DNA from: Embiotoca jacksoni
Taxonomy: Eukaryota > Chordata > Actinopteri > Embiotocidae
NCBI GenBank assembly: GCA_022577435.1
Contig: JAKOON010000006.1
Coordinates: 22,525,678-22,589,677 of the forward strand
DNA length: 64,000 bases
Direction of reading: 5' to 3'
This document shows, in pieces, positions 1-9,952 of the stretch. The position numbers were made by a program, and so were the translations under genes. A model generated the notes under the pieces. The model saw nothing but the letters and a program-made list of their open reading frames with translations, did no database searches and was not told where the DNA came from. How positions within the stretch are numbered: position 1 is the stretch's first letter; each line of letters starts with the position of its first letter.

Positions 1-1039
1 TTCCCACCAGCAAGCATAATCTCAGACTCATTCACCACATGTTAATGGGTTTGTGGGATGTGGAGAGGAAACATTGTGATGCCAAGAAAATTAAAGCAAG
101 AACCTATAAAACTGACTACATATTTTATATTATCTTTCACAGTCTTTTGCATATTCAGATGATTCACTTTTTGGAGAAAAAAAAATCAAACTGGATAGAT
201 GGCAGATATAACACGGTGATACTTGATATCTCTATAGTCTTTCACCTGTTCTGTGTTTTTATGGGATTTCAGCTTTTGAAAAAGAAACCCTGTTGATGAC
301 CTGCCCACAGCACCTGTTCTGATCATGCAAGCGTCCCAGCGTGGCACAGGTACTCAGCCTCCTGAGGAGCTGCCATTAGTTACCATGGTGATCCAGTACA
401 TGGAGCAGCCATTCTGAGACCAAAAATGCCTGGATTAAACCCTTCACTCACAAATCTTGTGATAACTCACATCCAGGCAGCTCGGTTTGCAGTGTGACTG
501 TAAATGTGATAAAAAAAAGGGAAGACAGATTAAGGTTTTCTATGTGTTTATGTAGGTAGTAGTACTTCCTGTAATCTGGTCTTTTAGTGGAGTTACTGAC
601 AATTTTAAATCAGCATATGAATCAAAAAGGAAAACACATGTCTAAAAGCCTGTCAAATTAAATCACAGCTTGGAGGGATTTATTACAACTTCACCTCGTA
701 CAATGTTAGCATTAAATATATGACCCATGTACGCACAGTGAGAGCTGTGATTCAGGACAGGATGGAGTAGTGGAGAAAAGAGTGGTAGGTGAGTGCAGGT
801 AGGAGAGGGAAGGAAGAGAGATGGGAGAACAGTAAGGACAAAACTGGAGTAGGGAACTGGAGAAAGGAGGAAGAGGAGGGAACAGGAAGAGGATGACAGA
901 AGGGAAATCTGTGAGTATGGCAAGTGTACTAGGCATTCAGGCTGGAGATGCACCTGTCTCAAACTTCTGTGTGTGAGAGAGAGAGCTTCAGAGCGGTATT
1001 TGAAGGTTCATTAGATTTAGGTTGGGGTTAATGTTGGGG

Positions 1040-1165
1040 TTTGGCATTAATGTCAAAATGCTGGATTATTTTAATAACCCAAATGCTGTGTTGATGCTGT
1101 TGGGTAGGTTTGACCTGAGGTTGGGTTATAAATAGTGACCCAGCGCAATGGGTTGGAGGGGTGAC
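1040..1165 (+). repeat. Left inverted arm of an AACCC-rich palindromic element
   Basis: Contains gctggattattttaataac, ttgggttataaatag and tgacccagcgcaatggg. This pairs with the reverse complement of 1834-1955. Palindromic elements of this wording are common in fish genomes. It is probably one half of an old short transposon now separated by the 1185-1826 repeat. Confidence 0.6.
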
Positions 1166-1184
1166 TTGAAATCGAGGGCTCATA

Positions 1185-1826
1185 ACCTTTGCGCCCATTT
1201 TAATGCCAAGTACAACCCGAGCTGACTTTTGAGCCGCTTTGCTACAGCATGTCAATGGAAACTGTAAGTAAATACAACTGTAATCACAACAATAAAATCT
1301 GGAAAAACTCGGTTAACTTTTTTCTTTTAAAACAGCTTTACTCAGTTTTATACAATAGGTAGTTTGTCCTAACTGACGTTAGCGCGTTAGCTATTTTTAT
1401 ATTTGACGTGCAATTGTTTGCCAAGGGAAGGTTTGGTATGAGGAGCATGCATATGAAATTCATTTTTTTGTTTTGCTAGATAAAGTCACTCCTTATTAGT
1501 TTTCTGTCCATCCATCTAAAAATAATCCTGTCATTCATTAGAAAACACCTTATAAAGCGTGTTTTTGGGGAACATGTCTGTTTGATTGACAGGCCTGTGG
1601 TGCAGTGAGGTTACAGCTATCAGTGGGCGGGATGTAGTATCGTTGGCTTTCCATATCAGATCGTGTCAGATCCACCACTCGCTCCTCCCAAGCTCATCTA
1701 AATATGGTCACTGCCGGCTCCAAACTGCTTAGAACTTGCAATAACTGGCGTCGGCCAAATTCTCGGCCAACTAGAGGCTTTATAATGGCTGTTCACAAAA
1801 CAATGGCGGACGTCACTGCTGGTTAC
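1185..1826 (+). repeat. Dispersed teleost repeat, copy 1
   Basis: Closely similar to 47605-47937 from about 1475 onward: attagttttctg, gattgacaggcctgtggtgc, aggttacagctatcagtggg, tccaaatatggtc-like text and a gacgtcactg end. It has no coding capacity. It sits between two inverted arms (1040-1165, 1834-1955), so it may have inserted into an older palindromic element. Confidence 0.7.
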
Positions 1827-1833
1827 CGCTTGG

Positions 1834-1955
1834 ATGGGTCAAAGCAATAACCCAAACCGGCTGGTTCATAATAACCCACAGTTGGGTTGGTCACTTTTTG
1901 ACCCAGCACTGGGTTTAAAAAATAACCCAAATGGAGTTATTTTTAACCCAGCTTT
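1834..1955 (-). repeat. Right inverted arm of the AACCC-rich element
   Basis: Alternating gggtca / aataaccca / gggttt motifs that are complementary in order to 1040-1165 (for example cactttttgacccagc against its partner gtgacccagc). The arms are imperfect, which suggests age. Confidence 0.6.
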
Positions 1956-2450
1956 TATTTGTGTGTGTGCTGCAGCTCAACTCATCTCATCTCTACTTGT
2001 CTTTTTTGGTTTTCCATCAGCAATAAATTGTAGATGGTACCTGGCATTATTTTTGGTATCACCTCTGTCGAAGTGAGCTGATCGATACTAAAAGGTGAAA
2101 AAACAGCAGACTGCAGAGAATATCACTCACGGCACACCATGCACTAATCTGCTGAACACCTTGATTAAATGGCATCACATAAAACCCCAATCAACTGTGG
2201 TCAGTTGAGGATGTCTGGTACCACGCTGAGTAGAGTAGAGCTAGTACCACGCAGTGGAATCACAGAATTATAGGTGATGTTAAGGGTTCTGGGATAGTGA
2301 ACACATTATGTCAATGACTGTCCTCCTATAAGTACAGAAAGAACCATGGAGTGTGATGGAGTGTGTGCATGTAATAACAGCAACATTTATTCTGTAGGTT
2401 TTACATATTTGAGAGAAAACTATAAAACTGTAAAGAGACATGCACACATA

Positions 2451-2906
2451 GGGCCTGAAAGGTTTGTGTGTGTAAAATCCCATGGAAACTCCTGCAAACA
2501 AATGTCCAAGCTGATCTACTCATAAGGTTCTCAAGTCACCTGCTAATCACAGACAGACGTGGACCTGCTGCTCAGTGTGTGTTAGAGGCATCTCATTCAC
2601 CATCCCTACTCTTTTATTTGCTGACTTTTTATTAGAAGCCGTTTTTTTTTCCTTTTCTTTTTGTTATTCCCACGGCATTGACTTCATAGCTGACAATCAG
2701 ATTTCCTTTTGCTTTTGTGCTCGTTCTGTTAAAACGGCTTTAACACATGCAAATACCTAATTTAAATAGAGCAATTTGCACCTGATATGAAAGACACAAT
2801 TAGTCTTAGTAAATTACCCGCAACAAAGGTGCAAAATAAATGTGCAATTTTGTGGAATAAACACGCAATTTAGTACCCTTTGTTTGAGATCTTCTAAATC
2901 AGGCCC
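2451..2906 (+). mobile_element. Short non-autonomous DNA transposon, GGGCCTGA-ended family, copy 2
   Basis: Starts GGGCCTGA and ends TCAGGCCC, with ATA on both sides (2448-2450, 2907-2909). The internal sequence matches the longer copy at 9953-11041: tgtgtaaaatcccatg near the left end, ctcttttatttgctgac in the middle, acacgcaatttagt and tttgagatctt near the right end. At 456 bp it is an internally deleted relative. No transposase is encoded. Confidence 0.75.
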
Positions 2907-2963
2907 ATAGTGTCTGCATTACTGGAGTGAGAGGGAGGTAGACAAAGAAACAGTTGTGGTATC

Positions 2964-2968
<5 letters not shown>

Positions 2969-3010
<42 letters not shown>
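2969..3010. repeat. (GT)n microsatellite
   Basis: About 21 uninterrupted GT units. It lies upstream of the compound CA array at 3134, so the two could pair in a transcript. Confidence 0.95.
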
Positions 3011-3011
<1 letters not shown>

Positions 3012-3133
3012 TGGATGTATGAAGGAGTGTCATTGAGAACAGTATATGGGGTAAAGGTATGTAACAGTTGGTGAGTGTTTTGTCTGCAAAGATTAACTAT
3101 GGAGTCTATATGATATCATGGCTGAACCCCCCT

Positions 3134-3142
3134 ACACACACA

Positions 3143-3187
<45 letters not shown>

Positions 3188-3205
3188 TCACACCTCACAC
3201 ACTCA

Positions 3206-3244
<39 letters not shown>

Positions 3245-3262
3245 TCACACCTCACACACTCA

Positions 3263-3323
<61 letters not shown>

Positions 3324-3326
3324 GTG
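3134..3326. repeat. Compound (CA)n array with two copies of a 26-bp interruption
   Basis: Three CA blocks are separated by two identical tcactcacacctcacacact-type segments (from 3183 and 3241, 58 bp apart). The array therefore grew by duplication of a larger unit as well as by CA slippage. It ends in cgcgtgca. Confidence 0.95.
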
Positions 3327-3389
3327 CATATGGACTATCGGATACACGTGAGGAGAGAAATTCCCACTGTGTGAACTGGGCATAGCTTT

Positions 3390-3421
3390 TATATATACAT
3401 ATTTATATATATATATATATA

Positions 3422-3480
<59 letters not shown>
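3390..3480. repeat. (AT)n microsatellite
   Basis: Nearly pure AT repeat with atttat interruptions. It is self-complementary and liable to form cruciforms. Confidence 0.95.
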
Positions 3481-3481
<1 letters not shown>

Positions 3482-4048
3482 AACGTGTGTGTGTGTATAC
3501 GGTATGTCTTTGCATCACCAGTAATGGTAAAACTTTCACTTAGGGTCATTATCGAGGTGAACTGATGATGTTTTGAAACAAATGAAAGATTTGGATAAAG
3601 TGATAAAAAGACAGCGACAGTGACTGAAGTGTTGAGTGAAAAACTTGAGTTGGTGATGAAATTATGCTGTTTGCTCTTTTCAAAGAGACCTTGTGGTTTG
3701 TACTTGAAAGATTGACCCTGGTTTGAACTTATTTTTTTTAGGCCAAATTGCTGATGAAACTTGACTGAGAAGAGGCTTCTGATTTTGAAACCGCAGTGGA
3801 ATTAACATGTCACCGGTCACTGAGCAGCAATAGACCATCAGCTGCATATTTGTTATTTAACTGCAGGGCTGTCACCTTGAACATGTTCTGATAGGAAGGA
3901 TATTTAATCATCCCCATGGTTTAAATGAGATTGGAGCTTTGTTAATTTTTCTACATCTTGCGTATCGTTATACACCTAATGTAATATATGTGTATGTCAT
4001 TTGTTACAGTAGATACATGAGTGTTAGAATCACATTGGTCATTATACG

Positions 4049-4080
<32 letters not shown>

Positions 4081-4086
4081 ATATTA
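4049..4086. repeat. (TA)n microsatellite
   Basis: A short TA repeat grading from atatgtatatg into pure TA. Confidence 0.9.
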
Positions 4087-4924
4087 AATAAAGGAAATTA
4101 TTCTGTCCCAGGATTGTTGAGTGATTTAGAAAACAGCAGCTGCACTTTGATTTCTATTCCATAAGTAGATGGATTCTCGTGTAAAGATTGAAGAGAAGCA
4201 GTAATGTGTTCAGTCATCTTGGTGTCTGTTAGAACTGAACTGAATCTGTCTGATGCTGTTTTGATAAGACTTGCCAAGAAATGCTTAATATAGTTCACCC
4301 TGCAGGAGAAGACGGCCTGAATGAATTTCTCTAAATGTTGTTTGGACCTTTAATGTTTTCTGAGAAGTCTGATGTTTTCTTTCAATCTTAGGCGGGAAAA
4401 TGCTGATATAGTTGCTGCTTTTTTGTGACTGTTGAAGCTCAGATGTGAATTAATTAAGACGATAATTTGTTTTATCCTTATAGCTTAGTAGTCAAGCATA
4501 GCAATAATTCCATATTTTTTAAAGATCACAAATTTAAATTTATTTTCCTGTATTAAATTTTTACTCTGAAATTTTTAAAAATTTAAGTAAATACAATCTT
4601 GAAATAGTTTAACATCTCCGTTCTTAAGTTTTGTTCTGGAGCGCGAGAACTTCTGTTTTGCTTCCGTGTCTTTAAGGCACATTGACCTCAGCCTCCCTCT
4701 CTTTTGATTGGTTGACTCTTTTCAGAGGGATGCAGGCCAAGACTATACTCAGGTTTTCTTTGTTCTTGGAGCTTACTGGCTCTGCGACAGAATCACAGTG
4801 CTGTGTATGTGACAAACTAAAAAAAAGTCCAAACAGAACACATTGCTAAATACGAGGCATTTTTTTATGGACTGAGCGTTTTGATACTTTCATATTTTTC
4901 ATATACCACCAAGACCTCCTTTAT

Positions 4925-5600
4925 CAGTCCCCCCACGAAATCGTGATCTGGGATCGCAATAATAAATGCAAATTCAAGCAATCTCCACAATGTTTGCAGG
5001 AACTTGCAATTTTGCTAAATTCCTGCGATTTTTCTGTAAAAAGTTAGCAACAGAAGCTCTGCTGAAAATATTATTACAGCCTAAAGTCACCTTTCCAAAC
5101 AAAACTCACTTAATCAACAAAAATAACTAATTTACAATCGGCAAGGATCTGCTCCCTCTCCACTCGCCATCCAAACAAACGGCTTCTAGCTAAACGGAAA
5201 AAGCAGAACAAGCTAACAAAAAAACCAGAAGTGACAGGCATTGTAGGAAGTCTGGTCTTAGAAAGAGTAGTACTTTGTCAAATTCATTTTTGAAACACAC
5301 AAGTTATAAAAGACTGCATTTTGTTTTTGTGCATACAGAATGTTGAATTAATATGAATTAAACAGAATTTAAAGCTCTTATTTTGACAGATGATGTTGCC
5401 TTCGTATTCTATGTTGCAGTCACAGTCTGCTCTGTGAAGCTACGTCACTTTTATGAACTTGAAGCCCCATGGTTCTCTAAGTAAAAACAATATATAAAAG
5501 ATTAGAACTAAAATATTTCTGTGATGTGCAGCTTTATTATTATGACAGGAAGATATTACATATTACTCTTTATCAGGTAGCCGTAAAAAATGCAAACATT
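4925..5600 (-). mobile_element. CAGTCCCTCC-ended transposon family, copy A (truncated)
   Basis: Starts with a decayed end, cagtccccccacgaaat, and matches the reverse complement of the 35199-36067 copy over its body: gatcgcaataataaatg, agcagaagctctgctgaaa-like text, tttgtgcatacag, agctcttattttgacag, cccatggttctctaag, ctttatcagg. The other terminal repeat is missing; similarity fades about 50 bp before the solo LTR at 5654. Confidence 0.7.
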
Positions 5601-5653
5601 AAGTTATACAATACGGGACCTTTAAATGAAGAGATTCATTGCATTGAGCTTTT

Positions 5654-6271
5654 TGTCAGGAGTTCAGTTTTGTCCTCCGTTTTGCCCCCGATCACCTCTC
5701 GTCTGTGGCCACGCCACTCACCTCCCGTGGCCACGCCCCTCACCAGTCCCAGCAGATGCAGCCACTCACCCCTGATCACCACCTGCAGGTGTGCTGCATC
5801 TCCCTGATCACCTCCCCAGACTATATGTAACCTGCCCCTGCACAACTCTGGTGGTCGGTGCATTTTTGTTAGCCACCCGTCCGTCTTCCGTCTGCTCCCC
5901 GTCCGTCTTCCGTCTGCTCCCCGTCAGCTCTCCGTCAGTCCTGTACCTGTTCCCGTTCCTCCGGCCTCTGTGTCTCCTGCGGATATCCCCGTCAAAATCA
6001 CCAGTCGGTGGAGTTGCCCTCCCGGCTTGGAAGATTGTTGACGCCGTCCCTTCCGCTGGTCTGCCGGCTGCCCTGTTACCCGTGTCCCCCTGGAGCTGTC
6101 GGTCGAGTTGCCCTCCCGACTGGACGTAAAGTGGACACGCTCGGTGCCACCTTTTTGGTTTGTAGTTTTTTGTTTGTTTTTTGGACAATAAAGACTGTAT
6201 TTTTGGAATTTGAAAACCTTGAGTCTGTGAGCTTGCATTTGGGTCCTGGAAAAACACCCCACCACATAACA
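5654..6271 (+). mobile_element. Solo LTR of a retrotransposon (Ty3/gypsy-like guess)
   Basis: This 618-bp segment begins TGTCAGGAGT and ends ACATAACA (TG...CA). It is flanked by identical 5-bp direct repeats ctttt at 5649-5653 and 6272-6276, the mark of integrase-mediated insertion. Inside are a TATA-like ctatatgtaa (5821), a GC/pyrimidine-rich body and a polyadenylation signal AATAAA (6187), in the order expected of U3-R-U5 on the plus strand. No coding region or second LTR adjoins it, so it is a solo LTR left by recombination. Open frames inside it on both strands are incidental. The superfamily is inferred from general appearance only. Confidence 0.8.
5879..5922 (+). repeat. 22-bp tandem duplication inside the solo LTR
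   Basis: Two perfect adjacent 22-bp units start gtccgtcttccgtctgctcc, at 5879 and 5901. A decayed third partial unit follows (gtcagctctccgtcag). Such U3 duplications are common in LTRs and may alter promoter strength. Confidence 0.85.
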
Positions 6272-7488
6272 CTTTTCACTTGATCACAGCATTGATGTAA
6301 TGCTGAGTAAATCTAAGTTTCATCTGCAGTGATAAGACAATAATAATGAGTACATACAGAAAATGTTTTTGAATTTAGGTGCTTCATCGCAACTTTATGC
6401 ACCTGCACAATATTTTATGTAAATTGCCTTTAACCAATTATAAATTAAAATATATAATTAACATTCAATTAACTGAACTTACAGTTCACAGCAGTATGTG
6501 TGGTAACCAACATATTAACCCCATAAAAGTTGGACTTTGTTTGGCTAATGTGCACATAAATTTGTGCTTAGGTAAGTCCAAGCAAACCCCAACCCTCAAC
6601 CATACACGATGGGGATGAGCAAATATTTTATTGTGCTGTGGCTGTTAATGCCTTTGTGGTCATAAGGTAGACTACTTAAATATTTGTATCCATGTAAAAG
6701 AGAACATGTCCTCCAAATTGAATAACAAAATATATTATTTTTTCCACGTATTCCACAACAACACATATTTCGATCTGAACATGTAATCGTCAGGACGACG
6801 TTCTCATTTAAAAAACAAAACCGTTTTCCTCTGCCATGGTTAAGATTTGGTTACGTTTCCGGCACTGAAGCTACTTGTTTTCGGCCAGGAGTGTGGACGA
6901 GAATCATAACTTGGTTAAGACTAGGTAAATATCCTGGTTCAGGTTGAACTGACTCCTCTGTGAAGGACTGGTAGGAAACAAAAGACAAACAGTGGCCTCT
7001 CGTGTTGAAGCCAACCGCTTCGCGCTTTCTGAACTTTGCGGCTTTCCGGTTGAAAAATAACACGCCATCCTGCTGTGCTCCTGACACGAGAAAGTCATGA
7101 ATCCTTTTGAGCATTTTTTTGAAAATACTAAAGCTGTTATTTTTTTCCTGGCAGGACAGTCTCCAAGAGGCATGTTTTTGTTTTTGTTTCTTGCAGTTAT
7201 GGTTTATTGTGCCATTCACACCGTTGTGCAAAATTATTTGAACATCAATTATTTACGTTATTTGTAGACATTTTTGAGAAAAGATGTCGGAAGATGTTGG
7301 ATTTCCCTGTCTGCAGGAAAGAGAAAGAGAGTGCTGACTGCAGCGTCCAGCGGAGGATGGATGTGTTTGATTTGCCATGCAGTGAGTGCCTCCAGGTCAC
7401 ACAGCATTTATTTTTCAGCTCCACCTGATAGTTTTTTCTTACCCCATCTCCTCAAGGCAGCTTGTTTCATATCCAAGTCTGACTGAAT

Positions 7489-7515
7489 GTGTGTGTGTGT
7501 GTGTGTGTGAGAGAG

Positions 7516-7571
<56 letters not shown>

Positions 7572-7596
7572 AGAGAGGGAGTGTGTGTGTGTGTGT
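7489..7596. repeat. (GT)n-(GA)n-(GT)n compound microsatellite
   Basis: A GT block (7489-7508), a GA block with aaaag interruptions (7509-7580) and a second GT block (7581-7596). The purine strand is continuous over about 70 bp. Confidence 0.95.
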
Positions 7597-7711
7597 TAGC
7601 AAGACTTAGTATTTTTTACACACACCCTCATATATACCACACTCACACAGAATCAGTCTTTTCGGTGGGGGTGGGCTCAGTTTTGAAAGATGACGCTCTG
7701 AACTCTGTGTG

Positions 7712-7718
<7 letters not shown>

Positions 7719-7775
<57 letters not shown>
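7719..7775. repeat. (GT)n microsatellite
   Basis: About 28 GT units just before the 330-bp tandem duplication. Confidence 0.95.
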
Positions 7776-7776
<1 letters not shown>

Positions 7777-7804
7777 ATCAGCCTTTCATATGAGTATAAA
7801 GCCG

Positions 7805-8575
7805 AGCCAGGGACATGGTTTGGCTGTCCCAAAGGTCCAAACATTCTCCAACACACATGCAGCCAAGATGAAGGTGGTTTTTAAATCATGGAGAAAGGCA
7901 TTTCTCCCTCTATCAATCTATCAAAGTGCCATTTTTTTTTTTCTGGGGGGAATTCCAGGGAATGAGACAAAAGAGGGTGAGACAGAAAAAAAGAACAAAG
8001 AAAGAAAATAAGAAGGATTTGGCCACAAATTGTCCATTTAAGTACAATGTTAAAGTTACCCTCATAAATTGTCTGTGTGCATATACATGTGTGAATACAA
8101 GGCCTTTTTTTTAAGAACATAAAACTGCACCAGGTTTCAAGGTTTGGCTGTCCTGAAACTCTAGTAATTCTTCCCAACACACCCATCCATGCAGCCCAAA
8201 TGTTTGGAGTTACAAAGACAGACATTTGTTCGTCAATCAATCTGTCACTCTCCCTTTCTCTGGACTGAAGACATTAAGGAGGGCAGGATAGAAAAGAAGG
8301 AAGAGGGAGTGGGCATATTGTGTGGTGAACAGAGGGTCAAGGTTAAAGTTGCACCAATAAATTGTGTACGTGGGTGTGTGTGTGTGGACAGCGAAGGAAC
8401 AACGGGCCTTTATACAGTCGCCAGCAAGATGTTACACTCTGCTGGACAGTGACTTTCAAAATATCAGAGAGCTGTGGGGCATTAGTGTTCAACAAAGACA
8501 GCGAGAGAGAGCTACAAATTGTTCAGTGAACAGAGATTCAAGGTTCAAATTAGCCAATAAAACCTGTGACACAGC
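7805..8575 (+). repeat. Degenerate tandem duplication, about 330-bp unit
   Basis: Two diverged units, roughly 7805-8110 and 8130-8410, share ggtttggctgtcc, ccaacacac, atgcagcc, atcaatct(a/g)tc, a purine-rich middle, gttaaagtt and aataaattgt followed by gggcc/aggcctt. A third partial unit (8510-8575) repeats acaaattgttcagtgaacag, attcaaggttcaaatt and ccaataaa. No coding frame spans the units. Confidence 0.55.
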
Positions 8576-9496
8576 TGAATAGAAACACACGCTGACCTCG
8601 AGATGCTCTGCAGCGATCTGAAGGAACAACTCTGATCCGAACTCTAAAACCAAAATGTAAAAGGTTTCGACAAAGAAGTCGATTTAATGTATTTTCTAGA
8701 TCTAACGTCTGCCTAAAGGGAACAGAAATGAGCAAAGCGAGAGCTCTGAGTTGACACATGAAAGGAGCCTTTAGCATTTCGATACAAAATGCCACAGCAA
8801 TGATTATTTAGATTTAGGATTTTTGCAGTATTAAATGTGATGATAGTGGGCTCATACTGTGCCATACCATGGTTGGAGGGGATTTTAGGAAATTGTAAAT
8901 AATGTTATTGTTCTACAAAACTAGAATAAATCAATTTTCTCTTCGTAATTTAAAAGGAAATTTCCGGAAGAACAGATGATCAGAATTGTTCTTCCAGCCT
9001 TAAGTCATTATCAAAACTTTTTCACAAAGAAGATCTGCATTAACAACAAAATTAAGACAAAAAAACCCAGACAGGAGCAGAAGGGATTTCTTGTCTTTTT
9101 TTTTAAGGGTTTTTAAAAACAAATTTAGGTTTTGGTTTCACAGGCTGTGTTTTAAAATTATACTACAGTTGGTACAGCTCTTGGCTTCCAGTTAAGGTAA
9201 ATAGCACCATCAACCTGCTAAACCTTTTCAATTTGAAACACAATTAACTTTCATCTCTGAGGGAGAGTCATTCAGGCTGTGGAGGTGACGTGTGCTGCTT
9301 GGTGTTGCTGTTGCAGGATGGTACAGGGGAATACCCCCTCAGCGTTGCTCACTAACATCACCACTGTCACCACAGTTGGTGACGCTGATCTGGTGACTGT
9401 GGCTGCAGCTGAAGCTCTTCAGTGTGGAGTTCGGGCGTAGAGCGGAACGAAGAGCAGGTAAAAAAGGGCGTAGAAAGATGAAGTAAGATAAGGTGG

Positions 9497-9502
9497 GTTT
9501 AC
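9497..9502 (-). other. 5' splice site of the 9503-9770 exon
   Basis: Minus-strand ACAAG|gtaaac. The exon ends in AG and the intron starts GTAAA, close to the vertebrate consensus. It follows directly on the conserved VPLET(R/S) motif, where teneurin exons normally end before the HFLFKT segment. Confidence 0.8.
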
Positions 9503-9770
9503 CTTGTTTCCAGAGGCACATTGCTACCCAGCACCCAGCTGTCTTGCAGCGGGACGCTTTCGGGAGGTGTGGTCTGCAGCTCGGCTGGTGATTGGCCGGC
9601 CACGGGGGCCGGGCTTCCAGTGGGAGGTGTTAGCTGCCGCGTTGAATTCAGGGAGTGGCCAGCGTGATGCGTGGAGCCCAGGGCTTGGTTGAGAGCTGTG
9701 ATTGAGGGCTGCTGGCGGTGAGGGGGGGGCACAGGAGGCAGCGTGGAGCCGTGATGATTGGATGGTTGCT
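9503..9770 (-). CDS. tenm3: Teneurin (probably teneurin-3) exon, C-terminal part of the intracellular domain
   Basis: Internal exon of 268 bp. Teneurins are single-pass synaptic adhesion proteins that pair with latrophilins and guide neuronal connectivity; this exon encodes cytoplasmic sequence just before the membrane. On the minus strand an acceptor, cttctgttaacag, precedes the exon and the donor gtaaac follows ACAAG. It enters one base into a codon (G|AG, Glu) and leaves two bases into one (AG|, Arg or Ser). The translation starts QPSNHHGS, continues with a proline-rich LPPVPPPHR that could bind SH3 domains, then PSITALNQ, PAELQTTPPE and finally LQDSWVLGSNVPLET. That ending is a teneurin signature. 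PAELQTTP, PSIT-LN and SWVLGSN fit teneurin-3 better than teneurin-2 (SWVLNSN) or teneurin-4, judged from remembered family sequences. The reading frame is open throughout, with no sign of decay. The paralogue assignment is less certain than the family. Confidence 0.86.
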
Positions 9771-9795
9771 CTGTTAACAGAAGGGAAGCATGGTT
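9771..9795 (-). other. 3' splice site of the 9503-9770 exon
   Basis: Read on the minus strand this is a short pyrimidine-rich stretch (gcttcccttctg) followed by ttaacag. It fixes the exon start and gives phase 1, which is compatible with the upstream cassette exon. The pyrimidine tract is short and broken, so this is a moderate rather than a strong acceptor. Confidence 0.75.
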
Positions 9796-9952
9796 GGAGG
9801 GGATGCTGGCCTTCGTAATGCAGTTAGTACAATTCAATGACTTATCGAGGAGCGACAAAAACTTTGTTGGCTTTGCTTTGAACTGAATAAAATTTTGAAA
9901 AAGAAAAACCTAATTTATGTGTAAAAAGAATCTTTAAGGAACATAAGATTTA

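Larger units (their letters stand above)
1..9496 (-). other. Intron downstream of the 9503-9770 exon (3' part outside)
   Basis: The next teneurin exon should begin with a segment resembling HFLFKT and lead into the transmembrane helix. I did not find it on the minus strand here. The interval holds repeats listed separately. Stretches 1-1020, 3490-4048, 4090-4920 and 6280-7480 show no gene; they are AT-rich single-copy-looking intron with stop codons in all frames. Confidence 0.7.

Noticed and set aside
3134..3326. Regularly spaced identical segments resembling a CRISPR array
   Set aside because: Only two copies, the spacers are CA repeats, and the DNA is clearly vertebrate.
5791..6272. Frames of 112, 113 and 154 codons on both strands
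   Set aside because: They lie inside the solo LTR; GC-rich LTR sequence leaves frames open by chance and no protein motif is present.
7386..7793. 135-codon plus-strand frame
   Set aside because: Made of GT and GA microsatellite translation (VCVC, RERE) with no conserved motif.
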